Assembly: GCA_021800535.1 (NCBI GenBank)
Contig: JAJYYV010000009.1
Location: 1 to 55,235 of the forward strand
From: a bacterium
Lineage (GTDB): Bacteria; Ratteibacteria; UBA8468; B48-G9; DTJG01
DNA length: 55,235 bases
Direction: 5' to 3'
Below the pieces are notes generated by a model. The model saw only the letters and a program-made list of their open reading frames with translations. It was not told where the DNA came from and searched no databases. Numbering within the stretch: the stretch's first letter is position 1; each line of letters starts with the position of its first letter. The position numbers and the translations under genes are program-made. Shown one piece after another: positions 38,407 through 47,195 of the stretch.

Positions 38407-39306
38407 TTATTTTATTTTTTCTATTATTATTTTTTTAATTTGTTCTTCAGCCTGTTTTAGCATATTATCATCATTATTAATTATATAATTATAATATTTT
38501 TTGTAAAATGTAATATTTTTAGCATTTTGTAATCTTTCTTCTATTTGTTCTTTTTTATTAAATCCTCTTTGTATAAGTCTTTTTTCTATCATAGAAAGTG
38601 GAGCATCTATAAGTATTAAAACAGCCTCAGGAAATATTTTTTTAACATGGAGAACATTCCCAAGATTTATTATTCCCAGGAGATTAATTCCTTTAATAAG
38701 AAAATTAAATATTTCTTCCCATGAAATTCCATAACTCATTCCAAAGAGATAATTCCTATATTCTATAAACCCTCCTTTTGAGGCTATTTCTTTAAATTTT
38801 TCCCGGGAAACAAATATATACTCTGATTCTGTATTTATATTTTTTCTTGGTTCTCTGGTACAATATCTTGGTAAAATTTTTATTATGCCGCTTTGGCCTA
38901 AATCATGTAAAACTGTTGTTTTTCCTGAACAACTTGCTCCATCTAAAAGAAAAAGGACGCCGGGCTTTTTGTTTCTGGCAAGTTCTGTTATATATAATCG
39001 TGCATTCTCATAAGTTTTTATAATTTCTTCATAAGACCATGGGATTATTTTTTCCGGGGAAAGGTTAAATATTTCTATTAAATGGTTAAATTCTTTTATA
39101 TTTTCTGTTTCTTCAATTATTTCAATAAAACTGCCCACTTTTTTTATTTCATCCAGATTAATAATTGTATGAGGTAATCTATAAGTTTTTCTTTTTATAT
39201 TATTATCTATAGTAATAGAAGGGTATATTAATTTTGCTCCCAGGGAAATACATGTATTTTCACAATAATCTATATCCTCACAATACGCTTTAATATTTTT
39301 ATCCAT
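38407..39306 (-). CDS. CYTH-like/guanylate kinase fusion protein
   Basis: The first 110 residues resemble a shortened CYTH domain: an NIKAYCEDIDY start, LGAK, then INLDEIKKVGSFIEI and PWSYEEII, while the central strands (some 55 residues) of the usual domain are missing. Residues 130-299 form a guanylate-kinase-like domain with P-loop GASCSGKTT, PRYCTREPRK, EYIFVSREKF and FIEYRNYLFGMSYG. It may phosphorylate GMP or a related nucleotide, or be regulatory. It lies 1 bp before the O-antigen-ligase-like gene. Confidence 0.65.
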   Translation of the reverse strand: MDKNIKAYCEDIDYCENTCISLGAKLIYPSITIDNNIKRKTYRLPHTIINLDEIKKVGSFIEIIEETENIKEFNHLIEIFNLSPEKIIPWSYEEIIKTYENARLYITELARNKKPGVLFLLDGASCSGKTTVLHDLGQSGIIKILPRYCTREPRKNINTESEYIFVSREKFKEIASKGGFIEYRNYLFGMSYGISWEEIFNFLIKGINLLGIINLGNVLHVKKIFPEAVLILIDAPLSMIEKRLIQRGFNKKEQIEERLQNAKNITFYKKYYNYIINNDDNMLKQAEEQIKKIIIEKIK

Positions 39307-39353
39307 TTTTGTAATATTTTATCATAAGGATTGTTTTATAACTAAAATTTGCA

Positions 39354-39407
39354 TTGCGTCATCAAAAATCTATACGAAAAGGTATCGTTGCGTCATGTGA
39401 AAATCTA
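39354..39407 (+). repeat. Short dispersed repeat, copies 2 and 3 in tandem
   Basis: TTGCGTCATCAAAAATCTAT at 39354 is identical to 10955-10974; a second unit starts 34 bp on at 39388 (TTGCGTCATGTGAAAATCTAT). The gap 39307-39489 holds no gene besides these units. Confidence 0.7.
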
Positions 39408-39489
39408 TATGAAAATACTCCTTTGTTGGGGAAGGACACAAAATTATATATAGTGGGATTCTATCTTTGCAGGGTGAACATTCTATATT

Positions 39490-40611
39490 TTAAATTACAT
39501 AATCTGATTCGTATTCTAAAGGCGGCGGTTTCCCATATTCACGAACGGTTTCCACAAATGCCATCAGATTTTCCCATGGAGTTTCAGGCCTGATATTATG
39601 GGAGGAACTACAAAGATACCCTCCGCCTTTTCCCATAATATCTATGGTTTTTTGTGTAATATCTCTTACTTCCTGAGGAGTTCCAAATGGTAAAACACTT
39701 TGAACACCTATCCCTCCATGGAATGTTAAAACATCTCCATATATTTTTTTTAATTCAAAAATATTCATTGCCTCTGGTTGTATTGGGTTAAGTATATCAA
39801 TACCTGCTTCAATAAATCCTTCTATCAAATCCATAACATTACCACAGGAGTGATATATAACAAGAATATCCGGTTTTATTTTTTTTGCCTCTTTTATAGA
39901 ATCCCTCATTATCGGGAAAAAATAATCCCGCCACATCTTTTTACTCATAAGCAGACCTCTTTGGGTTGCAACATCTGAACCACTCTGTAAAACATCCACT
40001 CCGCTTTTTGCCACATTTTGTGTGCATTTTATTGTAATATCATAAATTTTATCCAGTATAGATTTCGCAATCCCATTTTTTTCTGCCATATCCATCATAA
40101 ATTCCTCAAAACCTCTTATGCCCCATGCAGATTCAAAAAATGATATTCCTGTTCCGAGAAATGAAATATGGTCTGATTTTTTTACCTCTTCCACTTTTTT
40201 GGATATATTTTCCCATCTATAATCAGCATCTATGTCCGGCCATGGATAATTTTTAATTTCTTCCGGTGTTTTTACCTCTTTAAGCGGAGGAAAACTAATC
40301 TGGTCATCAGTTTTTTCAAGATAAACGGATGCAATTCCCCATTCAGGATCAATATTTATATCTTCTGGTAAATTCTTATTTTTATAGTATAAATTTTTCC
40401 AGTCAGGAATCTGCTTTTGGGTTGGTAAGATAGAAAGCCATCGTCCATCAAAATTGAAATATTCACAGGGGTCTGTTTCTTTTCCTGCATGTTCTTCAAA
40501 CACCTTTTTTGCTCCTTTAGAAAAGCCAAAATCAAGTGTTTGCCACTGTCCTTCTCCTTCTCTTCTTGCTATCCTAAAAAAATTATCCCGGCGTGTTAGT
40601 TTTTTAATCAT
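39490..40611 (-). CDS. URO-D superfamily methyltransferase-like protein
   Basis: This 373-residue protein has the complete zinc pattern of MtaA/MtbA-type corrinoid-linked methyltransferases: YHSCGN (His and Cys) and a second Cys in GGYLCSSSHNI. NPIQPEAMN and the FHGGIGVQSVL strand are typical for this environmental subgroup. A role in a demethylation or methyl transfer step is inferred from the zinc ligands; no corrinoid protein is nearby. It is monocistronic with short repeats downstream. Confidence 0.82.
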   Translation of the reverse strand: MIKKLTRRDNFFRIARREGEGQWQTLDFGFSKGAKKVFEEHAGKETDPCEYFNFDGRWLSILPTQKQIPDWKNLYYKNKNLPEDINIDPEWGIASVYLEKTDDQISFPPLKEVKTPEEIKNYPWPDIDADYRWENISKKVEEVKKSDHISFLGTGISFFESAWGIRGFEEFMMDMAEKNGIAKSILDKIYDITIKCTQNVAKSGVDVLQSGSDVATQRGLLMSKKMWRDYFFPIMRDSIKEAKKIKPDILVIYHSCGNVMDLIEGFIEAGIDILNPIQPEAMNIFELKKIYGDVLTFHGGIGVQSVLPFGTPQEVRDITQKTIDIMGKGGGYLCSSSHNIRPETPWENLMAFVETVREYGKPPPLEYESDYVI

Positions 40612-40736
40612 ATTTGTAAATATTTATTGGCTATATCTGTTTATTTATCAATATCCGCCATATTAAAACTTAAAAGATGATGGTTTCTCTATTTTTTGAT
40701 ATTTTGAAATAAAAAAGAGTATATGTCAAATTTTCA

Positions 40737-40765
40737 TTGACTAAAAAAATAATGCCAAGTATAAT
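40737..40765 (+). promoter_or_regulatory. Promoter of lysC, predicted leaderless
   Basis: TTGACT (40737-40742) and TATAAT (40760-40765) are 17 bp apart. The -10 box ends 6 bp before the lysC ATG at 40772, so transcription would begin at or next to the start codon. No SD exists. Confidence 0.65.
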
Positions 40766-40771
40766 AAATTT

Positions 40772-41977
40772 ATGTCAAAAATTGTTCAAAAATATGGTGG
40801 GAGTTCAGTGGGGGATGTTGAAAAAATAAAGGCTGTTGCAGAAAAAATAATTAAAGAAAAGAAAACAGGAAATGATGTGGTTGTTATTGTTTCTGCAATG
40901 GGGAAAACAACAGATTCTCTTTTTTCCCTTGCCAGACAAATAAATTCAATGCCTCCCAGAAGAGAATTAGACCTGCTGCTTTCAACAGGAGAAATTGTTT
41001 CTGTGGCTTTGTTATGTATGGCAATAGAAAATTCCGGGTATAAAGCAATAGGTTTGCCAGGTTTTCTTGCCGGAATTTATACTGATACGGTACACACCAG
41101 GGCAAAGATAAAAAAAATAGATCCCAAAAAAATTCTTTATGAGCTTGCAAATGATAAAATTGTAATAATAGCAGGATTTCAGGGTATTAGTGCTGAAGAA
41201 AGTATTACAACTTTAGGCAGAGGAGGTTCAGACTTAACAGCTATTGCCATTGCCGGAGCAATAAATGCTGATAGATGTGAAATTTACACAGATGTTGAAG
41301 GTGTTTTTACCACTGACCCCCGGATTGTTCCTGAAGCAAAAATTATATCAGAAATATCTTATGAAGAAATGCTTGAAATGGCTTCTGCCGGGGCGAAAGT
41401 TATGCAGGCAAGAGCTGTAGAAATTGCGCAAAAATATAAAATTCCTTTTATGGTAAAATCAACATTTTCTGAAAGAGGTGGAACAATGGTAAAAGAAATG
41501 ACATTAGAAGAAGGAGCAGTTGTAACATCAGTTACACTTGATGAGCATCAGGCAAAGATAACATTTTTTAATGTTCCTGATAAACCTGGGATAGCAGCCC
41601 AAATTTTTGGAGAATTAGGAAAAGAAAATATAAATGTGGATATAATTGTTCAGAATGTAAGTAAACAGGACCATACAGATTTATCTTTTACAGTTGCCTC
41701 TTCTGATATGGAGCATGCCCTTGAAATTTCAAAAAGACAGGGAGAAGAATTGAAAGCCGCCAATGTTATATGTGATGATAATATTTGCAAAATAACAATT
41801 ATTGGTCTTGGTATGGCAAACCACCCTGGAGTTGCAGCAAGAATGTTTAAAGTATTAGCAGAAGAAGGAATAAATATAGAAATGATAAGTACCTCAGAAA
41901 TAAGGGTTTCATGTGTTATAAGAAAAAATCAGGGGAAAAAAGCATTAAAATCCATTCATAATGAATTTTTTAAATAA
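40772..41977 (+). CDS. lysC: Aspartate kinase
   Basis: This 401-residue enzyme phosphorylates aspartate, the first step to lysine, threonine and methionine. It begins IVQKYGGSSVGDVEKI (K-F/Y-G-G-S motif), has LGRGGSDLTA, and two ACT domains for feedback control (about residues 265-400). It is the monofunctional LysC type. The promoter predicts a leaderless mRNA. dapA lies 4 kb away on the other strand. Confidence 0.96.
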   Translation: MSKIVQKYGGSSVGDVEKIKAVAEKIIKEKKTGNDVVVIVSAMGKTTDSLFSLARQINSMPPRRELDLLLSTGEIVSVALLCMAIENSGYKAIGLPGFLAGIYTDTVHTRAKIKKIDPKKILYELANDKIVIIAGFQGISAEESITTLGRGGSDLTAIAIAGAINADRCEIYTDVEGVFTTDPRIVPEAKIISEISYEEMLEMASAGAKVMQARAVEIAQKYKIPFMVKSTFSERGGTMVKEMTLEEGAVVTSVTLDEHQAKITFFNVPDKPGIAAQIFGELGKENINVDIIVQNVSKQDHTDLSFTVASSDMEHALEISKRQGEELKAANVICDDNICKITIIGLGMANHPGVAARMFKVLAEEGINIEMISTSEIRVSCVIRKNQGKKALKSIHNEFFK

Positions 41978-42012
41978 AAAATAAATTAAAACAATAAATT
42001 TTTACTTTTCTG

Positions 42013-43170
42013 ATGAAAATAGCTCATATAATTACACGAATGATTATTGGAGGAGCGCAGGAAAATACTTTTTATACTATTACAGGTCTTATTGATAAAG
42101 GATATAAAGTTACTCTTATTTCAGGTCCATCAATTGGACCTGAAGGTAGTTTGGAAACCCATATTAAACAAAAAAAAATACCCTTTAAAAAAATCAGAAC
42201 ACTTATAAGGGAAATCAATCCATTTTTTGATATTATTGCCTTTTTTAAGATTGGTTCATTCTTAAGAAAAGAACACTTTGATATAGTTCATACCCATAGT
42301 GCAAAAGCAGGTATCATCGGAAGACTTTCCTCTAAAATTTTTTCCCCTTGTTCTATTACCATTCATACTATACATGGATTATCTTTTCATCCATACCAGA
42401 ATAAAATGAAAAACAGTCTGTATATATTCTTTGAAAAATTTGCAGATTTTTTTACAGATTACTATATTTCTGTTGGTGAAATTATGGTAAAAAAATGTCT
42501 GGATGCAGGAATAGGTAAAAAAAATAAATTTTCAATTATAAGAAGTGGTTTTGATGTTGAAAAATATATGGAAGCAAATTCCATGAGAGAAAAAACAAGA
42601 AAAGAATTAAAGATTAAAGAGAATGAAATACTTATAGGTATGATAGGAAGACTATTTTATTTAAAAGGACATGAATATCTTTTTAATATATTTTTAAAAA
42701 TTGTGAAAAAATATCCGGAATTAAAACTTTTAATTATAGGAGGTGGAATACTTCAATCTCAATTTGAAGTATTTATAAAAAAGAATAACCTTTTCCAAAA
42801 AGTTATTTTTACAGGACTGGTAAAGAGTGAAAAAATTCCTGAATTGGTAAGTGCCATGGATTTTGGTGTTCATACCAGTTTGAGGGAAGGGCTTCCAAAA
42901 GCTGTAGCTCAGATTATGGCAGGAGGTAAACCCATTGTTGCTTTTGATGTAGATGGCGTAAAAGAAATTGTTAAGGATTCTGTTACAGGATTTCTTGTTC
43001 CTCCCAAAAATGAAAAGATTTTAGAGGAAAAAATTTCTATTTTAATTGAAAGTTCCACTTTACGGGAAAAAATGGGTATCAATAGCCAAAAATTTATTGA
43101 ACAAAGGTTTTCCATAGAAAAAATGGTGGAGGAAATAGAAAAATTATATTTAAAATTATATAAAAAATGA
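42013..43170 (+). CDS. Glycosyltransferase family 4
   Basis: This 385-residue GT-B fold enzyme has the N-terminal IIGGAQENTF, HTHSAKAGIIGRL, and the C-terminal nucleotide-sugar site with SLREGLPKAVAQIMA and KPIVAFDVDGVKEIV. It probably transfers a sugar from a nucleotide donor to a surface glycan or lipid; the acceptor is unknown. It overlaps the next gene (RsbW-like) by 4 bp. Confidence 0.9.
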   Translation: MKIAHIITRMIIGGAQENTFYTITGLIDKGYKVTLISGPSIGPEGSLETHIKQKKIPFKKIRTLIREINPFFDIIAFFKIGSFLRKEHFDIVHTHSAKAGIIGRLSSKIFSPCSITIHTIHGLSFHPYQNKMKNSLYIFFEKFADFFTDYYISVGEIMVKKCLDAGIGKKNKFSIIRSGFDVEKYMEANSMREKTRKELKIKENEILIGMIGRLFYLKGHEYLFNIFLKIVKKYPELKLLIIGGGILQSQFEVFIKKNNLFQKVIFTGLVKSEKIPELVSAMDFGVHTSLREGLPKAVAQIMAGGKPIVAFDVDGVKEIVKDSVTGFLVPPKNEKILEEKISILIESSTLREKMGINSQKFIEQRFSIEKMVEEIEKLYLKLYKK

Positions 43171-43595
43171 AAAACAATATTGTTGTTCCTGTAAATATAG
43201 AAAGCTTAAGTTTGATTTCTGAATTCTTACAGGAGAAATCTATTTTGAGACATCTACCTTCAAGAAAAATGTGGGAAATTTTATTGGCTGTGGATGAGAT
43301 ATGCTGCCAGATTATAGATATTATTAATAATGACCAGTCTGAGGTTAATATGAATCTTATCTGGGAAAACAAAGAAGATAAAATTATCATTAAAATACAA
43401 ACAGAATGTTTTGCATTCAATCCTATGGAAGTAGAAGAAGATTTCACTAAAAACAATGAAGAACATGTTTTAGAAGGGATGGAATTATCTCTGATTAAAC
43501 AGATGGTGGATAAAGTATATTATTTAAGAAAAAATAATCAAAATATATTAATTATAGAAAAATTACTCAAATCAAAAAGAAATAAATGTAAATAG
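43167..43595 (+). CDS. RsbW-like anti-sigma/HATPase-fold protein (degenerate site)
   Basis: This 142-residue protein has the small GHKL ATPase fold of anti-sigma factor serine kinases (RsbW/SpoIIAB): N-terminal helix, LAVDEICCQII as the N-box helix, and GMELSLIKQMVDKVYY near the end. The N-box Asn that binds Mg-ATP is replaced (DE-I-C-C-Q), and the G1 D-x-G motif is not visible. It may be a non-catalytic regulator. It is translationally coupled to the glycosyltransferase gene. Confidence 0.65.
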   Translation: MKNNIVVPVNIESLSLISEFLQEKSILRHLPSRKMWEILLAVDEICCQIIDIINNDQSEVNMNLIWENKEDKIIIKIQTECFAFNPMEVEEDFTKNNEEHVLEGMELSLIKQMVDKVYYLRKNNQNILIIEKLLKSKRNKCK

Positions 43596-43600
43596 TAATT

Positions 43601-44890
43601 TTATAAAGGAATTAATTTCAATATATCTCCTGCCAAATAAAGAGAACCGCATATAACTGCTTTACTATTTTTTTCAACAGATATTTCTTTTAAATAAGAA
43701 AAGGCTGATTGTGGATTTTCAATCACAGTGGATGGGATGGATATTTTTTCTTTTTCTAAAATATTTTGTAATTCATTGGCTGGCAGGGCTCTTGAATTTG
43801 AAGGATTAGTAAATATAAATATAGAGGCACGGGAAGAAAAAATTTTCAATATTTCTATATATTCTTTATCTTTTAGAATTCCAACAAGAAAAATAAATTT
43901 TTCATTGGGAAAATAAAAATCAAGAGATTTTATCAGTATTTGTGCTCCATCAGGGTTATGAGCCCCATCAAGAATAATTAAAGGATTTTTTGATATAATC
44001 TGAAATCTGGCAGGCCAATAGGTTTGCTCCAGCCCTTTTTTTATAGAATCCTCTTTTACAGGAAAAAAATATTTATCTATAACCAGAGCAGATTGAATAG
44101 CCACACAGCTATTTTGTAATTGGTGTTGCCCGGATATTTTAATTGTTAAATCTTTTATTTCTTTAATGCCATAGAAATCAAAATTATTGCCATTCTTCAA
44201 AGAACTTGAATTTATCTTAAAAAAAAAGTCATAGGGATAAAAAAAACTTTTTGCATGTTTTATAGAAGAAACTTCACTGATAACATCCCTGGCTTCTTTT
44301 TTTTGTTCCCCTACCACTAAAAAAGAATTATCTTTTATAATACCAGCTTTTTCTCTGGCTATTTCCTGAAGACTATTTCCAAGGAATTCCATATGGTCAA
44401 AGGATACAGGCATTATTATTTCAAGGAATGAAGAAAGAACATTTGTAGCATCATATCTGCCACCCATACCCACTTCACAGACAAGGATATCAATTTTTTC
44501 TTCTTTAAAATAATAAAAAGCTATTGCTGTAATTGCTTCAAAATATGTAGGGATTTTTTCAATTGGTAATTTTTCCACTATTTTTTTCACATCAATGCAT
44601 ATATTTTCAAATATTTCTGGGGATATATCTTTATCATTAATTTTTATTCTTTCTTCTACATTAATTAAGTGAGGACTGGTGTAAAGACCTGTTTTATATC
44701 CACTTTCCTGTAATATTGTAGAAAGAAATTTTGCTGTAGAACCTTTTCCATTTGTTCCTGCTATAAGCACCGAAGGATATCTAAAATGAGGATTCCCCAC
44801 TTTTTTTAAAAGTAAAGAAACTTTATCAAGGCCTAATTTAATTCCAAAGTCTGTTAAACTATCAAGAAATTTTATGCCTGAATTTTTCAT
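43601..44890 (-). CDS. folC: Folylpolyglutamate synthase/dihydrofolate synthase
   Basis: This 429-residue Mur-ligase-fold enzyme adds glutamate to dihydropteroate and folates. It has the P-loop VLIAGTNGKGSTAKF at residues 41-55, TSPHLINVEERI, the carbamylated-Lys region with MGGRYDATN, and LDGAHNPDGA. It overlaps accD by 4 bp (ATGA) and is last in the dapA-accD-folC operon; accD-folC adjacency is a common bacterial arrangement. Confidence 0.94.
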   Translation of the reverse strand: MKNSGIKFLDSLTDFGIKLGLDKVSLLLKKVGNPHFRYPSVLIAGTNGKGSTAKFLSTILQESGYKTGLYTSPHLINVEERIKINDKDISPEIFENICIDVKKIVEKLPIEKIPTYFEAITAIAFYYFKEEKIDILVCEVGMGGRYDATNVLSSFLEIIMPVSFDHMEFLGNSLQEIAREKAGIIKDNSFLVVGEQKKEARDVISEVSSIKHAKSFFYPYDFFFKINSSSLKNGNNFDFYGIKEIKDLTIKISGQHQLQNSCVAIQSALVIDKYFFPVKEDSIKKGLEQTYWPARFQIISKNPLIILDGAHNPDGAQILIKSLDFYFPNEKFIFLVGILKDKEYIEILKIFSSRASIFIFTNPSNSRALPANELQNILEKEKISIPSTVIENPQSAFSYLKEISVEKNSKAVICGSLYLAGDILKLIPL

Positions 44891-45726
44891 TGATAAAATA
44901 TGGATAGAATTTTTATAATCTTTTCTTTTAGTTTATCTCTGCTTATAATTTCATCAATCATTCCATGTTTATATAAAAATTCAGATTTTTGAAACCCATG
45001 AGGAAGTTTTTGTTTTATTGTTTGTTCAATCACTCTAGGACCAGCAAAGCCTATAAGAGCTTTTGGTTCTGCTATAATAATATCTCCCAAAAAGGCAAAA
45101 CTTGCTGCTATTCCACCCATAGTAGGGTCTGTTAAAATAGATATATAAAGAATATTATTTTCTTTTAATTTTCCAACAACCTGAGAGGTTTTAACCATTT
45201 GCATAAGAGAAAACATTCCTTCATACATTCTAGCTCCGCCGCCGCCGCCGCATATAGAAATAAAAGGGATTTTTTTCTCTATTGCTTTTTCACATCCTCT
45301 TACAAATTTTTCTCCGACTACAGAACCCATACTTCCCATAATAAAACTACTATCAAGGATTGATAATATTACATCAAAAGTATTTATTTTCGCAAGCCCA
45401 TAGGTAAGGGCTTCTTTAAGTCCTGTAGATTTTATTTCTTCTTTAATTTTTTCAGTATAAGATTTTACAGCCTTAAAATCTAATGGGTCCCCGGAAATAA
45501 GATTGGCATCATATTCTTCAAATTTATTATCTATAAGAAGAGATAACCATTCATTAGTTTTAAATCTAAAATGATTACCACAATATGGACATATCTTAAA
45601 ATTTTCTTTAAGTTTTCCTTCGTATATTAATTTTCCGCATTCCGGACATTTTTGCCATAATTCTTTTTTTATTTCCCTTGTTTCTTTAGGTTCTAATTTG
45701 ATATATTTTTTTTTTCTAAAAAACAT
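44887..45726 (-). CDS. accD: Acetyl-CoA carboxylase carboxyltransferase subunit beta
   Basis: This 279-residue protein carries the zinc ribbon (CPECGKL and CPYCGNHF, about residues 28-50) and the crotonase-fold carboxyltransferase with ICGGGGGARMYEGMFSLMQM and LTDPTMGGIAASFAFLGD. With AccA it transfers carboxyl from biotin to acetyl-CoA for fatty acid synthesis. accA is not present here. It is linked to folC downstream and lies 4 bp after dapA. Confidence 0.96.
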   Translation of the reverse strand: MFFRKKKYIKLEPKETREIKKELWQKCPECGKLIYEGKLKENFKICPYCGNHFRFKTNEWLSLLIDNKFEEYDANLISGDPLDFKAVKSYTEKIKEEIKSTGLKEALTYGLAKINTFDVILSILDSSFIMGSMGSVVGEKFVRGCEKAIEKKIPFISICGGGGGARMYEGMFSLMQMVKTSQVVGKLKENNILYISILTDPTMGGIAASFAFLGDIIIAEPKALIGFAGPRVIEQTIKQKLPHGFQKSEFLYKHGMIDEIISRDKLKEKIIKILSIFYQ

Positions 45727-45730
45727 ATTA

Positions 45731-46603
45731 TTATATTAATTTATAACTTTTTAATATTTTTTGAATTTTTTGTTTATTTTCTTCAGAAGGCGCTGTTAAA
45801 GGCATCCTCCATTCCATATTAATCATATTCATTAGAGAAAGACATGTTTTTACAGGAATAGGATTTGTTTCTATAAAAAGCATTTTAAATAAATTAAACA
45901 GATTTAGGTGAATCTGGCGTGCATTTTCCCATTCATTGTTAAGTGCATATTTAACCATTTGACTGATTTCTTTAGGTACTATATTAGAAGCCACAGATAC
46001 AACTCCTTTGCCCCCTATAGATATAATTGGTAAAGTCATGGAATCATCTCCGGAAAGCACAATAAAATCTTTAGTACATAGATTAATAATTTGACTTACC
46101 TGGTCCATACTTCCACTGGCTTCTTTAATTCCAATAATATTTTTAAATTCAGAAAGTTTTGCAACAGTTTCAGGAAGTATTGAAATGCCGGTTCTTGAAG
46201 GAACATTATAAATAATAATAGGGGTTGTAATTGTTTCAGAAATTGTTTTATAATGCTGATATAAACCATTTTGTGTTGGTTTATTATAATAGGGAGTAAT
46301 AATCAAAACACCATCTACTCCTATTTTATCTGCGAAAATGTTAAGTTCCAATGCCTCTTTAGTTGAATTTGAACCTGTCCCGGCAATAACAGGGACTCTT
46401 TTATTAACAGTTTCTAATGTGAACTCTATTATTTCTTTTTGTTCATTATGAGAGAGTGTTGCAGGCTCTCCTGTGCAACCACAGGGAATAATTGCATCTG
46501 TTCCATTATTAATCTGAAACTCAATAATCTTTTTATAAGATTCTTTATCAAAAATACCATTTTTAAAAGGTGTTATAATGGCAACAATTGCTCCTTTTAG
46601 CAT
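45731..46603 (-). CDS. dapA: 4-hydroxy-tetrahydrodipicolinate synthase
   Basis: The 290-residue enzyme condenses pyruvate and aspartate semialdehyde toward lysine and meso-diaminopimelate. It has GCTGEPATLSH (pyruvate phosphate-like loop), the catalytic Tyr in IIYNVPSRTG and the Schiff-base Lys in IIGIKEASG. The start at 46603 is chosen: AGGAG lies 10 nt upstream and the protein then begins MLKGAIVAIITPF; a longer version would add 25 non-family residues. Confidence 0.95.
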   Translation of the reverse strand: MLKGAIVAIITPFKNGIFDKESYKKIIEFQINNGTDAIIPCGCTGEPATLSHNEQKEIIEFTLETVNKRVPVIAGTGSNSTKEALELNIFADKIGVDGVLIITPYYNKPTQNGLYQHYKTISETITTPIIIYNVPSRTGISILPETVAKLSEFKNIIGIKEASGSMDQVSQIINLCTKDFIVLSGDDSMTLPIISIGGKGVVSVASNIVPKEISQMVKYALNNEWENARQIHLNLFNLFKMLFIETNPIPVKTCLSLMNMINMEWRMPLTAPSEENKQKIQKILKSYKLI

Positions 46604-46631
46604 ATTTTTATCATCTCCTGTTTTTTTATAG

Positions 46632-46660
46632 ATTATATCAAAATAATAAATTTTATGCAA
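46632..46660 (-). promoter_or_regulatory. Promoter of the dapA-accD-folC operon
   Basis: On the minus strand TTGCAT (46655-46660) and TATAAT (46632-46637) are 17 bp apart, about 29 bp upstream of the dapA ATG, with a strong SD between. Confidence 0.5.
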
Positions 46661-46838
46661 TAAAATATATGAGCTCAATAATTTCTGATTAAGAAATAAA
46701 AAAGATAGTATAAGAAAGAAAATTTCTGAAATATAAAAACCACGGTGTTTTATCCCTATTTGTTTATGTTTAATTATAAATTATACCCAAATATGTAGAT
46801 ATACCCATATTTATAAAAATCTTAGTGGCGAAGTTGAC

Positions 46839-46866
46839 TTGACAAAAATAAAATCTTAACTATAAT
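46839..46866 (+). promoter_or_regulatory. Consensus promoter of the toxin-antitoxin operon
   Basis: TTGACA (46839-46844) and TATAAT (46861-46866) with a 16-bp spacer are both perfect. The -10 box ends 8 bp before the toxin ATG, so the mRNA should be leaderless or have one to three leader bases. Confidence 0.7.
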
Positions 46867-46872
46867 TATAGT
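46859..46872. promoter_or_regulatory. Palindromic candidate operator
   Basis: ACTATAATTATAGT is a perfect 14-bp palindrome that overlaps the -10 box and the predicted transcription start. Toxin-antitoxin operons are usually autorepressed at such sites. Confidence 0.5.
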
Positions 46873-46874
46873 CA

Positions 46875-47195
46875 ATGAAGTATATCAAATATAAATTAAT
46901 ATTCGCTCCTGAAACATTGGAACATCTTCGGTGGATTGACCGTAAATATCATCGGATGATTAAAAAAGTTCTGGAACAGCAACTTCAATATGAACCTGAT
47001 TTTATCACTCTAAATAGAAAACCGTTGGAACAACCGGTTTTCCCGGGAATAACGTGGGAATTACGTTTTGGTCCCGACAATCGGTTTAGAGTTTTTTATC
47101 AGATACAAACTGGTGATCGTACTGTCTGGATTTTAGCCATTGGCACTAAGAAAAAAAACTATATTTTTATAGGGGGTGAGGAAATCATATTATGA
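46875..47195 (+). CDS. RelE/ParE-family toxin
   Basis: This 106-residue protein has the RelE/ParE layout: N-terminal helices with APETLEHLRWIDRKYHRMI, then strands with WELRFGPDNRFRVFYQI and WILAIGTKKKN. It should be an mRNA-cleaving or gyrase-directed toxin; the exact target is not clear. The antitoxin gene starts on a 4-bp overlap. Toxin precedes antitoxin, the reverse of the classic order, with a perfect promoter directly in front. Confidence 0.8.
   Translation: MKYIKYKLIFAPETLEHLRWIDRKYHRMIKKVLEQQLQYEPDFITLNRKPLEQPVFPGITWELRFGPDNRFRVFYQIQTGDRTVWILAIGTKKKNYIFIGGEEIIL

Noticed and set aside
39354-39407. Two-unit 34-bp repeat as a CRISPR remnant
   Set aside because: The repeated part is short and degenerate, a single copy exists elsewhere without a neighbour, and no cas gene is present.
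46604-46678. N-terminal extension of DapA
   Set aside because: The ATG at 46603 has a strong SD and gives the normal family start.
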